Source of the DNA: Cyclina sinensis
Lineage: Eukaryota; Mollusca; Bivalvia; Venerida; Veneridae
Assembly (NCBI GenBank): GCA_012932295.1
Contig: JAAONU010000024.1
Span: 103,271-167,270 of the forward strand
Length of the DNA: 64,000 nucleotides
Direction: 5' to 3'
The translations under genes were made by a program, and so were the position numbers. Under the pieces are notes generated by a model. It was not told where the DNA came from. It worked only from the letters and a program-made list of their open reading frames with translations, and searched no databases. This document shows positions 11,124 through 22,190 of the stretch, in pieces (the stretch's first letter is position 1; every line of letters starts with the position of its first letter).

Positions 11124-11366
11124 TTATTTTCTTAGAAATGGATGTTCCACAATCAGTTTGGGGTCAAGGTGACTGTGTATACATCTAACATTGTCTTCAT
11201 GTGCAATGTCCTGTTGTATGTTTGCTGAAACTTGGTCCCATACTTCTGGTAACATTTCATCAGGATTAAATGTGTCAATGATATGTTCGACCTCATCATA
11301 GTATGGCTCGTATTGTTTAATTGTAGATATTATGTCTTTATACATTTTTTTCTTTGTATCCACCAT
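11124..11366 (-). pseudogene. Helentron pre-helicase segment
   Basis: An 80-codon fragment with LPEVWDQVSANIQQDIAHED and HSHLDP. This resembles the acidic region between the Rep and helicase domains of Helitron proteins (a WD-x-[IV]-x-x-x-x-Q pattern). Position and order match the neighbouring helicase fragments. No catalytic residue is expected here. Confidence 0.6.
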
Positions 11367-11369
11367 TAC

Positions 11370-11815
11370 ATTTCAGTTCTTGGTCTGATTTCCAGGAAAG
11401 ATACAAAAGAAGAAGTCTATGACAATATTCCTCTTCATCTTTTTATTTTGAGATATAATGATACCTTATTATCTGTGTAGTTTTTCTTCCATACAGCTTT
11501 CCCATGTTGTCTTTCAGATGTATATACTGTATTCCTTTGTTGAATTTTTATCAGTTTCTTTTTCACATTCAGGTGCTTCTTCTGGAGATCCTTCTGAGGT
11601 TTTAGGATACAAAGTTGAATATTTTGCTACAAACCCTGTTAGGCATTCATCATTTAATTTATCTGAACGAGCTGCATCAGGTATATGTCTGTTTCATTAT
11701 CTTCCAGTGTGTCAAGAATAGCCTTTGGTTTGAGAATACGTGTTCTGTCTTCTTGTTTACCAGTATGTATGAATATCACAGCTACATTTGACCTCCTTAA
11801 TGGAATTGAAGGTGT
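11370..11815 (-). pseudogene. Helentron Rep-helicase linker, frame-broken
   Basis: No single frame is open, but minus-strand translation yields TRILKPKAILDTLED-like and KLNDECLTGFVAKYSTLYP-like stretches in different frames. These match the Helitron linker (R-x-LKPK-x-LD ... CLADFVANY). Several indels and stops are present. The segment joins the fragments at 11,124-11,366 and 11,816-12,049. Confidence 0.55.
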
Positions 11816-12049
11816 TCACATTATGCACTCATGATGTGAAACCTCCCTACGCTTCCTTAGTTGGTTTGAGATATGATAAAGTATATTTTTGTCCTTTTTA
11901 CGTGCCTTCCCCATCATTTCCAACATAGTTTTCTCAGGTTTGCATATATAGGATGTTATATAAGCAATGCAGGCCCAGATTGATGTGATCATCTGTCCAT
12001 ATTTGACCTGTAATATAAAGGAATGAATCCCTAAAAGAATGTTCATCAA
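11816..12049 (-). pseudogene. Helentron Rep C-terminal segment
   Basis: A 77-codon fragment with ACIAYITSYICKPEKTM (Helitron pattern Y-x-x-SY-x-x-KPE) and REVSHHECIM (Helitron pattern REVSAQEA), which lie just after the HUH/Y2 nuclease core in intact proteins. The nuclease core itself would lie at higher coordinates but is not recognisable. Confidence 0.65.
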
Positions 12050-13019
12050 TAATGTTATTATATTTATTTTTATATGATTAAAATTGTAAATATCATTTTA
12101 CATAAATTAATAAGGAAAATATACTATGGTGTACAATTTTTCAACTTAATATCTTTATATTAGACTTGCATGCTATTCTGGGAAATCATTTTTTCATGTG
12201 AAGAAAAAATGATAGGACAAAAGTTTGCATGGCATTTGCAGAAATTAAATTAATACCACTCGTTTTGGCCATTGATGGCCATATTTTGTACAGCCACAGC
12301 CATTATAAACAGTGCATTCTTGTTTCTACCCTATATAATGATAATATCAAAATCAGAGAAAGTCATTGCACAATAATCAAACCAAACAATAAACTATAAA
12401 CAAACCTTAGAGATACAGTTAGCTGTATTTTTTTGAAACCAGTTATTAAAGAAATTCAATGTTTGAAACTAAAGTATTGAGAAACTTGAGAAAACATTTT
12501 CTGCCAGTACAGTCTAATATATATATTATTAACATATTTATGTGTTAAGTGTAGTGCATAAATGACTATCTAAATGTTTAGAAAGAAAACAGTTAATAAT
12601 ATTGCTTCTAGAGCAGCAATAAACTAAAGAATGTATGACCGCCTGTAAATGTACAAACATTGGTGAGAAATTATGCATGTTCCTCATAGCAAAACAATTA
12701 AAAGAATTTTATATTGATAATAGTAACAACTTTTCTCATCAATGTCCTATTAAGTCATTCAGCCCACAGATCTTTTCCTTTCATGACTATTTTAATGGCT
12801 AGACAATACAGTAGATTGTCTTATAAATGTAAGAAAAAAATAAAAAAAATATACTTCTTCCTTAAATTAGAGAATAAACATTAAAATAATAAGTTTCATT
12901 ATATATTTATAAATGTATAATCTTTCTCCAAAACTTTTACTGTTTTTGATGTATTCTTTTGCAAATCAATATCTAGCAGTCTTTCCCATTTGCTTGTCTT
13001 CATCTGTCTTCTGTCCTCT
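12050..13019. other. No gene seen
   Basis: AT-rich sequence where the Helentron Rep nuclease would be expected. I could not recognise HUH or tyrosine motifs on the minus strand. Confidence 0.35.
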
Positions 13020-13540
13020 ACATTTCTGTCTCTTTTAACTGGTCTTCAGGCTTGCTGTTATCCTTCTTTCCCCTGCCGTCATTATTCTCTACATCACATT
13101 CTTCATTTCCCTTCCCCACGGTTTCAATATTTTCAAAAAGACTGTCTGATGTTGTAAATGCCTGTTCAAGATTCACCCTCTCTAATTCCTTGACTTCATC
13201 ATTTCTTGGTTTTCCTTGTGCAGGATCAAATTATAGTTCTCTAATCTAACCACCTTTTGTGACATGCCATTCCTAGCTAGCTTAATATTTTCCAAAGTGA
13301 ATTCTGAAGTTCCATAGAAAGCGCTGCAATATCTTCTAAAACGCTCCTACTGTCATTTTGTGTCTGCTATGTCTGATACATATAATAAGTACAAAGCAGC
13401 TTTAAGCTGAGTGTCTATATCGTCATGATGTGTTTTTAAGGTAAACATGAAATCCTCTATAGATTTCTTTTTCTTGATAGGGCTTAGGTTTAGATTTTAG
13501 AGATTTGTCTTGGGGATGCAGTCATATTATTAATATAAAT
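13020..13540 (-). pseudogene. Degenerate unrecognised coding segment, minus strand
   Basis: On the minus strand a pyrimidine-rich TATATTTCAG near 13,540 precedes a patchwork of open stretches in shifting frames. One contains EDFMFTLKTHHDDIDTQL and ALYLLYVSDIADTK, another CSAFYGTSEFTLENIKLARN, a third RNDEVKELERVNLEQAF and an acidic tail ending ETEM. Residue composition looks protein-like and each stretch follows the last with small overlaps, as in a decayed exon. I do not recognise the family. It could be an N-terminal part of the adjacent Helentron or an unrelated gene remnant. Confidence 0.3.
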
Positions 13541-15229
13541 CTGAAATATATACAGTTATACATGTTAGCAACACATTTCACCAAAGACCATATCTATATA
13601 CAAAGTTCCTTTTAGTACATGTGGCCTAGTTTGTTTAAATTTAAAAATGAGTAGAATTTTTTAAGTTAAAATGTGAAAATAATGTTACCCTTAAAATAAT
13701 GATTTGTGTAACATTGAAACTTGTGCCATAATGTTTGTACAAAAAGTTATGTACATGTATAAAAAGACTTTTTGGATACAAGAAGGCATTCTACATAAAT
13801 TTACCATGGCCATTTGGCCACCTCAAAATATACTCACACTACTAAAAATGCAATGACTACATCTAAATGCACACAAAAACCACATTAGCTAGGTGAATTT
13901 AATAATATGTTAATATACTTCTAAAAAATAGAGGGTTTCTACTGCACAAAATCACACTATGTAAGCACTATATAGAATTGAATATCTTGATTGCACATGT
14001 TACTGAAATATATGAAGAAAGAAATGAAAAAGTTAGTACATGCTTTCCTTTGATAATCTGAAATATCAAACTAATGAACATATATTGTTCATTAGAATTT
14101 TTCAAAGATTATCTATAAGAATTTATTAGAATAGGTAACTAATCCAAAATTCTTACTGCATAATTATATTGCTCATTAATTTTTTACATTCATCTTACAT
14201 TGATAAAATCTGAATTTGAAACCAAGACGTTCACACACTGTGATACATATTCATACATGCTTAATGTTAACTACTGTACAGAATTTCGTGCAATGTTTGT
14301 CAACGTGCCATAAGTTAGTATATAATAAGGTTTTGACAAGCACAACCACACACGACTTAATCTGATACAGTACAAGGGGAAAAAGGGTCTAAATTCATTA
14401 ACATTTAAATATAATGCAATGTATATTATAAAAAAGATATTGAATTTAATGTGCTGTAAAATTTGTATAGCTTACTAAAGATACAGGCACTCTTATTTTT
14501 TTAATCAAATGCTTTCCTTAAAAAGTAATTTCCCCCTAGAAGACATATAACATGTATAATGCAGACAATGCTATATACTGCAACATCAAAATTAAGCATG
14601 CTCGAGGAGGTAGGCCATGCAAAATTGCAGTTAGCTACAAAATATACCCACAAATTATTATTTTATCTTTTTGAAAACAATTACACTATAAACTGATATG
14701 ACAAAAGCTAACTGCATTGTTGACGGAAACAACCACAAGTAAATAGTGCATAGTTATTTGTAAATTGTGTTTCTGGAAGACCACATGGAAGATTGAGAAA
14801 CCAAACCAAATGTGTAAAGTCTTCACTTATAAACTTACTATAATCTTATTAATGTGAACAGTGTAACAAAACAGTCAGTCTTATATAAACTATATAATTA
14901 CAACTATAATCCAGCAGGATATAAAATATATAGTATAAGGTAAAGGGCTCAATACATTTTTACTAAAACTTAAGCATTATTAACTTTTAAGGACGTTTCT
15001 GTTGTGCTCTATATACAATAAACACTACAAAGCTGCTTGATATACAGGATATTCTAAGGTGAAAGTAAAGTATTGAAATTAATTATATAAGCAAATACCT
15101 TTCAGTTTCTGTTCTGGCTTCTTATCACACTGTATCTTTTGTTATATTAAGTCCATAAAAACACAACATGAAACACATCCTGTAAAAACAGGATGTAGTG
15201 TGAACAACAGGATGTAGTGAATTTTTTGG
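13541..15229. other. No gene seen
   Basis: AT-rich sequence with no supportable gene. A short direct repeat ACAGGATGTAGTG occurs twice near 15,185-15,220, just before the next array. Confidence 0.4.
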
Positions 15230-16432
15230 ATGGTATGACCTTGACCCTGGAGATAATGGTCTAGAAGTCGCGCAAGACACGTTTGAGATAGGCGTCTAGA
15301 AGTCGCGCAAGACACATTGTCTTATTATGCCTATGGAGAACATTTATGCTAAGTAATTTCAAAAATGTTTGATGGATCCCAGAATAATGGGCCGAAAGAT
15401 GGAGACCATTTCTACATCCCCCTTTTTTTTCTTCGAAAAGGCTGGGGACAATTAGTGTTTACAGGGTTGTGGTTCCTTTTCTGGAAACTTTCTAATACTT
15501 TTGAAGTTATTCTCTGGATAAGAAAAAACAGACCATGATGAGTTGTGACTCTAAGTTTGACCTTGTCCTTGGAGGTATGGGTCTGAGTGTTGCGCATGAC
15601 ACGTTGTCTTATTATTGTAAACATTTGTGCCAAGTCATTTCAAAATCCCTAGATCGATGAAAAAGTTACGGACCGGACACGAAATATACCCTGTAACAGA
15701 CCATGTTAGGCTTTGACCTCCAAGTGTGACCTTGACCGTTGAGGTAAGGGTCAAGGTGTTGCGCATGGCACGTCGTCTCATTATTGTGAACATTTGTGCC
15801 AAGTCATTTCAAAATCCCTTGATCTATGAAAAAGTTATGGACATAAAACGCAATATACCCTGTAACAGACAATTTTTGGCTTTGTCCTCCAAATGTGCAT
15901 TAACTTTTCAGGTAGGGGTCAGGGTGTTGCGCATGACACGTCTAATTATTGTGAACATTTGTGCCAAGTATTTTCAAAATCCCTTGATTGATGAAAAAGT
16001 TATGGACCAGACACAAAATATACCCTATAACAGACCATGTTAAGCTTTGACCTTTAAGAGTGACCTTGGCCTTAGAGGTAGGCGTCTGGGTATTGTGCAT
16101 GGCACGTCGTCTTATTATTGTCAACATTTGTGGCAAGTATTTTCAAAAACATTTGATGGATGAGAAAGTTATGGACCGGACACGACATATACACTCCAAC
16201 AGACAATGTTGACCTTTAATTATCAAGTGTGACCTTGACCTTTCAGGTAGGGGTATGGATGTCACGCATGACACATCGTCTTATTGTAGCAAACATTTGT
16301 GCCAACTATTTCAAATTCTGTTGATGAATGACATAGGTATGGACCATACACGAAAGTGTGACGGACGGACGGTAGGACGGACGGAGCCCATTTCTATATC
16401 CCCCTTTTTCTTCGAGAAGGCGGGGGACAAAA
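15230..16432 (+). repeat. Tandem array C, ~167-bp unit, ending in ACGG microsatellite
   Basis: Units contain TGACCTTGACC..GAGGTA, GTTGCGCATGACACGTCGTC, GTGCCAAGTCATTTCAAAAT and GAAAAAGTTATGGACCGGAC. GTGCCAAGT-type anchors fall at 15,627, 15,796, 15,961 and ~16,130. The array ends with an ACGGACGG tract (16,358-16,384) and a hairpin-like CCCCCTTTTTCTTCGAGAAG..GGGGG at ~16,400-16,430. A second copy of this terminal hairpin at ~15,415-15,450 shows that two elements abut here; the first is truncated. Confidence 0.85.
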
Positions 16433-16689
16433 AGATTAATACATTTATCACCTGTTTTATTAAACAATGAATACACGGTTCCCGAACTGTAAAGTTGATC
16501 CGAAACAAAAAAACAAGTTCTTGCTATCAAAGAGTAAGACTAATGGCAGTAGTAGTGAAGCGTATTGTAAGTGTAATTAACCGTATACTCAGAACGAAAT
16601 ATTTGAGGTCAATTAGCCTCATATAAGCACGTGTTGTAGCGTCTGCTTTCTTGTTTGACGGCTTCTTAACAGCTTAACGTCAACAAGCC

Positions 16690-16790
16690 TATGCAGTAAC
16701 AATTGTAATTTGTATAACTACTTCAGTACAAGAAAAACAAATAAGAATCAAGCAAGATGTAAATTTATTATCGAAGAACATGTTACTAAA
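16690..16790. repeat. Dispersed repeat, copy 1
   Basis: CAACTACTTCAGTACA-like sequence followed by AATCAAGCAAGATGTA and ATCGAAGA recurs with indels at about 42,630-42,720. Family unknown; there is no coding content. Confidence 0.5.
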
Positions 16791-17010
16791 TCTGACAATC
16801 ATCTGATTTTAAAAGTTATTTCAATATTACTTTGATTTAAGTTGGATCTGACTGTTTGATGTCCGGAAATAGGTCGTGAAGTTTTTTTAAATTTGCGATT
16901 CTTGGATCATCATCTATTTCGTTCTTATGAGGACCAATGTCTTTAAGGTGCCTTATACTAATTTTAACTTAATTTCTTTTGCCCGTCTCTGCTGAAAATA
17001 TCTAGATTTA

Positions 17011-17500
17011 AAAGACAATCCGTGCCTACAGAATGTTCTAGAAATAAAAGGTCGTATTCTACACAGTCTATAAAGGTCTTTCAATATCTAAGATAATAAA
17101 TCACTTTTTAAATCAAAGACAAAAGCGGTAAGATGATTAAACCAAGGATTATTCAGGAAAGAAATCGACCAGTATAAGTTATTGGTCATATATCAAATTT
17201 TATGAAATTTATTGCGAGCGATGCCGAAGGCATAGCGAAGCAGTAAGTTCTATATAAAGACAATCCGTGCCTACAGAATGTTCTAGAAATAAAAGGTCGT
17301 ATTCTACACAGTCTATAAAGGTCTTTCAATATCTAAGATAATAAATCATTTTTTAAATCAAGGACAAAAGCGGTAAGATGATTAAACCAAGGATTATTCA
17401 GGAAAGAAATCGACAAGTATAAGTTATTGGTCATATATCAAATTTTATGAAATTTATTGCGAGCGATGCCGAAGGAATAGCGAAGCAATAAGTTCTATAA
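17011..17500. repeat. 245-bp direct tandem duplication
   Basis: 17,011-17,255 and 17,256-17,500 are nearly identical (AAAGACAATCCGTGCCTACA starts both; GCGAGCGATGCCGAAGG is near both ends), with only a few substitutions. An inverted match to TAAGTTATTGGTC follows immediately (GACCAATAACTTG near 17,512). Confidence 0.9.
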
Positions 17501-18917
17501 AAATTGATATAGACCAATAACTTGCTTACAGTTTGTCACGTACGCACGTCGGCAACTTCCTCTGAAGTCTTGTTAAGACCGCCCCTTTATTTTGATTGAC
17601 ACCTCTAGCGCCCAAAAAGATGTCGATTGTCTGTCATTCAAGTTGTCACGAGGCTTTTCTCTACATGTATAGTTCAGTTCATAATGCCCGTATGTTATTC
17701 TGCCTATTTTGCATAATTCCGCCCACATACCACATGTCTCGCACTGTTCATATCAAAGAAAAAAAGTCACTTATTTTTTCATACAGGTTATTTTATCGGA
17801 TATATTTTTTAAATTTGAACTGAATATGGCCTCTCTGATTGGATAAGAAACTAGGGCAAACTGTAATGTTATTTGAATACAGAGAGCACTAAACTTACAG
17901 GTAAATATGTTTCTGCACAGTCTAAATTAAATATTATGCTATGTTGAACTTGCTATGTATTTCGCTCTGATTTCGGACATATCATACAGACAGTCGTATC
18001 AAGCAACTACAGGGTGTCTGACTATTAATAAGTCAAATTTGAACGTTTTATGTCAAAGAATATATGACCAAATGCATAACAATGTTATGAAATTCTGTGA
18101 CACATGCTGAGCAAAATATAAACAAAATATATATATGAAACATCTGCTACTTAATAACAAATGAAATTTTAACCTGCCATATAAAATATAATTATGTTAT
18201 TTTATGTTTCATATTAACAGGCCCTGAACAAAAGAAACTGGTACCATGTAATATCAGACGATGCTAAATTATTGGCGCGATCTACAGAAGTGTAACAAAG
18301 AAGCAATTTAAGTGTTGCCTTTTATAGTATAAGGTTTTATACCGATAATAATAATGTGCACCGAAGTGCATGTACTTAATTAGCAATTCGTTTTTAAAAG
18401 ATGTTGTTGCTATTTACTGGGAATGGACAGCCATTTGTTCATTTGCTCTTTCAACGATTTATGGGTGTCCGAATGCCTAAAGGAGAAACTTTTGAGCGTA
18501 TGTTCCTGTGCAAATTGCAAATGTGCCAATAAAATGGGTATACAGAATATAATCCGTTATTTGTAGGGTTTGTCATTTTCATAGGAATTCAAAGAAATAC
18601 AGTATAAAAATGTGATACAGAAAAAAACGCACAGTACGCAAACTTAAAGAAGTGCGTGCTTTAATCTGTCTTGTTTAAATTTCTCGAAAACCAACAATCA
18701 GATAGAAATAATCCCCTGAAAAAAGTAAATTTGTATATGTATATTAAACCACATCTGCAAAATAAGGTACATTTCTTGCAGCTTTATCATTTACATTTTT
18801 TGGCAATACTTTTGGTAGATTTGTCTTATAGATTACACTGGTTTGAATACTTTATAACAGCACGATATTACATTCTGGAGGCAGAAGACTTTGACATTTC
18901 AATTTACAAACGAATAA
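17501..18917. other. No gene seen
   Basis: AT-rich flank to the left of the nested transposon block. A 123-codon frame at 18,671-19,042 runs across a transposon end and is not a gene. Confidence 0.4.
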
Positions 18918-18923
18918 GTGTTG
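18918..18923. repeat. 6-bp TSD (GTGTTG) of outer transposon, left copy
   Basis: GTGTTG is directly followed by TACGGG, the first six bases of the outer element. The right copy is at 28,641-28,646, directly after that element's other end. Confidence 0.85.
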
Positions 18924-18929
18924 TACGGG

Positions 18930-19040
18930 TATGGAAGCACTGGAGGGCCCTTTTGACTTCTGACTTAATGACTTTTGACTTGGGAGTTATGACTTTTGAC
19001 TTGGGAGTTATGACTTTTAACTCCAGACTTATTACTTCTT
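18930..19040 (+). repeat. E1 left TIR and subterminal GACTT iterons
   Basis: After the 20-bp terminus come direct repeats of TTTTGACTT / CTGACTTAATGACTT / GGGAGTTATGACTTTTGAC up to ~19,040. The right end has the same motif inverted (26,040-26,135). Such iterons are plausible transposase-binding sites; that role is inferred. Confidence 0.8.
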
Positions 19041-19098
19041 AGTTGTGAAATTAATTAATTAAACCACACTTTAAGAGAGCACGTGAGCGAAGACGGCT

Positions 19099-20370
19099 GT
19101 GTTGTGCCAAAATATGAAATTCGTGTTTGCGTGTTGTTTTCTGTGCACTCTGTTGGAGATAACAGCTGGTGTGGTGCCAGCTTATCTGCCTTTGTCGTCT
19201 CCGAATGTTGAAAAAGCATCACTCATTGAAGAATATTTCAAACAAGGTTTTAAAAACAGTGAAATTCTTGGATTTTTGCTACTTAAGCATGGTATTTTGT
19301 TGTCACTGCGTCAGCTGAAAAGAATCTTGAAGAAGTTGAACCTGAAACGTCGAGGTGTACATTTGCAATCGCAGTTGAAAAACGTTGTTCGTGTAATTGG
19401 CACGGAAATGCATTATAGCGGACAGTCTGTCGGTTATCGGACGATATGGCGCCGGCTGAAAGTGAATCATAATATGGATGTAAGCCATAAAGATGTTATG
19501 GACATAATGAAGGCAATAGATCCAAATGGTGTTGAAATGAGAAAAGCACATCGACTTAAAAGACGTTTCTATTGTGCAAAAGGGCCAAACAATATTTGGC
19601 ATTTAGATGGTTATGATAAGTTGAAACCATTCGGATTTTGTATACACGGAGCGATAGATGGTTTTAGCAGGAAAGTTATCTGGTTAGAAGTTTCTGACAC
19701 TTACAACGATCCAAAACTGATTGCGCGATATTATTTGGATGCATTGAAGCGCATTGAAAAAACACCTCGCATACTTCGTTGCGATGCTGGAACAGAAAAC
19801 AGTGTTGTTTGTCTTCTACAGCAGTTCTTTCGGAATGAAGCAACCGACCACTTTGCTGGTAGTCGCAGCGTTATTGTTGGAAGAAGCACTTCTAACCAGC
19901 GCATTGAAAGATGGTGGGGTACGCTACGTCAACAAGGAATACAGTGGTGGATTAACTTTTTTAAGGATTTGCGCGATTCTGGTCGTTTCAATGAACTCGA
20001 CCAGATACATTGTGAAAATTTGAAATTTTGTTTTATGAACCTAATACAAACACACCTGGATAGAATTGCTCAACAGTGGAATGTACATGAAATTAGACCT
20101 CAGCACAATTCCGACGCACATTACGGAAAACCTGACATTATGTATTTTTTACCTGAAACGTTTGGCGCGCTTGATTATGGTACGGTGGTTGACAAACGTG
20201 ATGTGACCTGTTGTAAAGACATGTATTCAGTTCAAAAGAGAAAGTTTGACGAATTCAGCGAATTGGCTTATCTGTTAAAACCCGACCTCCAAATGCCAGT
20301 AGATGCCGATTCAGCATTGAATTTGTTCCTGGAGTTGAATGATTTAGTGGCAAACTCGTATGAAGACTGA
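19099..20370 (+). CDS. DDE integrase-like transposase of E1
   Basis: An intact 423-aa frame starting ~170 bp inside the left TIR. Residues 36-90 look like an HTH-type DNA-binding region (EEYFKQGFKNSEILGFLL..SLRQLKRILKKLNLKRRG). The integrase fold spans about 165-290: IWHLDGYDKLKPFGF (Asp170), IHGAIDGFSRKVIWLEV, RILRCDAGTEN (Asp229) and SNQRIERWWGTLRQQ (Glu270), a DDE triad with 40 residues between the second Asp and Glu. The C-terminal ~130 residues are a family-specific extension. It should catalyse excision and integration of E1 and possibly of related non-autonomous elements with TAYGGRA-type ends such as E2 and M3. Oddly, the first ~25 residues (basic/Cys start, hydrophobic FVFACCFLCTLLE) resemble a signal peptide. 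Translation may really start downstream or after splicing. Confidence 0.9.
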   Translation: MLCQNMKFVFACCFLCTLLEITAGVVPAYLPLSSPNVEKASLIEEYFKQGFKNSEILGFLLLKHGILLSLRQLKRILKKLNLKRRGVHLQSQLKNVVRVIGTEMHYSGQSVGYRTIWRRLKVNHNMDVSHKDVMDIMKAIDPNGVEMRKAHRLKRRFYCAKGPNNIWHLDGYDKLKPFGFCIHGAIDGFSRKVIWLEVSDTYNDPKLIARYYLDALKRIEKTPRILRCDAGTENSVVCLLQQFFRNEATDHFAGSRSVIVGRSTSNQRIERWWGTLRQQGIQWWINFFKDLRDSGRFNELDQIHCENLKFCFMNLIQTHLDRIAQQWNVHEIRPQHNSDAHYGKPDIMYFLPETFGALDYGTVVDKRDVTCCKDMYSVQKRKFDEFSELAYLLKPDLQMPVDADSALNLFLELNDLVANSYED

Positions 20371-20599
20371 AGTATATAAAAATAACGAAGGTTATTAATG
20401 TTCTTTGTCAGTTAACATACTTCTTACAAGACAGTATAAGAAGTTGGCGGAGAAGAATTATTTTGCATTCTGTTTCAGATTTAAAGACTTTATTTTTCAC
20501 TACACGAGAAAATACATGTTTTGTTTTATTTTCGTCTAATATGTTATTATCTTTTTAAGCCATAAAGTTGTTTTGTGAGAGAACAAATGATCAACACGA

Positions 20600-20835
20600 T
20601 ACATCATTTTCATTGTCATCATCATCATCATCATCATCTACATCATCATGATTATCATTATAAGTATGTTGACTGCAATGATGATTGTCATGATGCTGCT
20701 CCTCATGATGAAGGTCGACTTTATAATTTAAATAATTATGTTGTTGATGATAAGCAGAAGTTGATTTCGATGATAATGATTATAATCATGACGATGATGA
20801 TAACTATATTAAGGATGATGATCGTGATGATGTTG
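20600..20835. repeat. CAT/GAT microsatellite region inside E1
   Basis: TCATCATCATCATCATCATC-type sequence grades into GATGATGAT and GATGATAA variants. The His-rich 87-codon frame across it is a by-product of the repeat. Confidence 0.85.
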
Positions 20836-20839
20836 TAAA

Positions 20840-21384
20840 CTATAGTTCAATATATTTTATAGTTCATAACGTAAGAGGCATATGTTTATTCTTATGTTTG
20901 ACAGTCATTTATAACAAACGAATATGTCACGTAAGTTAAATGTTATTTCTACGTTCAAATACATCATGGCTCACAAAGGTCTGTTTGTAACCGTTAACGT
21001 TTCAGTCAAGAAAAACTACGGACCTGTGACAAGTGTAGACCGAATTAGTCTGTGCAGGTGTGCAGACTTACTAGGGCCTACACACTTAACTTTCAGTTAA
21101 TTAGAATCTGGCTATTAAAATATATTCACTGAAAAACTCAGACTGGATTATGCCAGACTGGGTCTAAACTGGTCATAATGCCAATAAGTCTATTTTGCTG
21201 GATGAAGCCTTTGTTAAACAAAGGTATTTTTCTCTTCAGTCTGGTTATTGAAGAGATCCCGTTCCCAGGTCATACTAGACAGTCCCATTTGCATCAGAGT
21301 TTTGCTGACGCACTCTGTTACTTGTCCTGCCTCACGTTCATCTTGGTAGACCAAACGCCCTAGTACGAAACTTGCACATGATAT
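20840..21384. other. No gene seen
   Basis: E1 internal sequence between the microsatellite and the GGGCGCTTA segment. No domains are recognised. Confidence 0.35.
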
Positions 21385-21790
21385 CTAGCCAGTACTACCG
21401 TATTCTTCCTAGTAATCGCCCAGGGCGCTTAGAAAATTGTGAAAGGTGGGCGCTTATTAGGAGTCAGGTCTTACAAAAGTATACAATATGTAAGAGTCAC
21501 AGCTATGCAAATTCTGTTGATACCTCGTATTTAACGTGGTCCCGTTTACTGACAAATCACTACAATGGGTTTGAAATGTGAATATTCACAGTCTTTCCTT
21601 GTACAGTGAAATTTTCTAGGTCCGCGGACATGCATAAAAATTAAAAATGTCGATTGTGGTCAGTTGACTTTTTTTCTTATAAGACAATTTATCCTGGGCG
21701 CTTAACCACTTACAAACGGAAAAGAAGGGATGGGCGCTTATAGAAGCATTGGCGCTTATTAGGGCGAATAGGTAGTTATCCGTGGTAAGG
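21385..21790. repeat. Repeat segment with GGGCGCTTATTAG motifs
   Basis: Starts near CAGTACTACCGTATTCTTCC. GGGCGCTTA / GGGCGCTTATTAG variants occur near 21,423, 21,446, 21,695, 21,733 and 21,750. It looks like one end of an unidentified DNA transposon with internal iterons. The matching opposite end was not found. Confidence 0.4.
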
Positions 21791-21875
21791 TCAGCTTCAA
21801 AAATTTCCAGAATGACGCATTTGTAAAGCTTACGCCGCTTTAAACGATATTGCAATTACACTTCGTGCACAATGG

Positions 21876-22190
21876 TCTGACTTGTGACTTCGTATTTCTG
21901 ACTAGAGACTTCCTATTTGTGACTTCCTACTTGTGACTTTTGACTTTCTACTTGTGACTAGTGACTTCGTATTTTTGACTTCCTGCTTGTGACTAGTGAC
22001 TTCGTACTTTTGACTTCCTGCTTGTGACTTCCTACTTGTGACTTTTGACTTCCAACTTGTGACTAGTGACTTCCTACTTGTGACTACTGACTTCGTACTT
22101 TTGACTTCCTACTTGTGACTTCCTACTTGTGACTTTTGACTTCCTACTTGTGAGTAGTGACTTCAAACACTTGTGATCTTGACTTTTTAC
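21876..22190 (+). repeat. Internal array of GACTT-type iterons in E1
   Basis: About 20 copies of short units such as CTTGTGACTTCCTA and CTAGTGACTTCGTA, in the same orientation as the left-end iterons. It lies 2.9 kb inside the left end, so it may be a captured or duplicated end region. No gene is seen from 22,191 to 22,660. Confidence 0.85.

Larger units (their letters stand above)
9310..12049 (-). mobile_element. Decayed Helentron (Helitron2-type) coding remnant
   Basis: In minus-strand order, successive broken frames match the Helitron/Helentron RepHel protein: a Rep-to-helicase linker (11,816-12,049 and 11,370-11,815), the pre-helicase region (11,124-11,366), Walker A (10,855-11,085), Walker B (10,473-10,709), helicase motifs V-VI and then an apurinic-like endonuclease (9,345-10,186). 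The C-terminal endonuclease indicates the Helentron branch of rolling-circle elements. The HUH nuclease itself and both termini were not found. Frameshifts and degraded ATPase motifs make it inactive. Confidence 0.8.

Noticed and set aside
18671..19042. 123-codon frame next to the transposase
   Set aside because: It crosses the E2/E1 boundary and the TIR iterons; the repeated LMTFDLG-type end is TIR sequence, not protein.
20575..20838. His-rich 87-codon frame on the plus strand
   Set aside because: It lies in a CAT/GAT microsatellite; the His run is a direct reading of the repeat.
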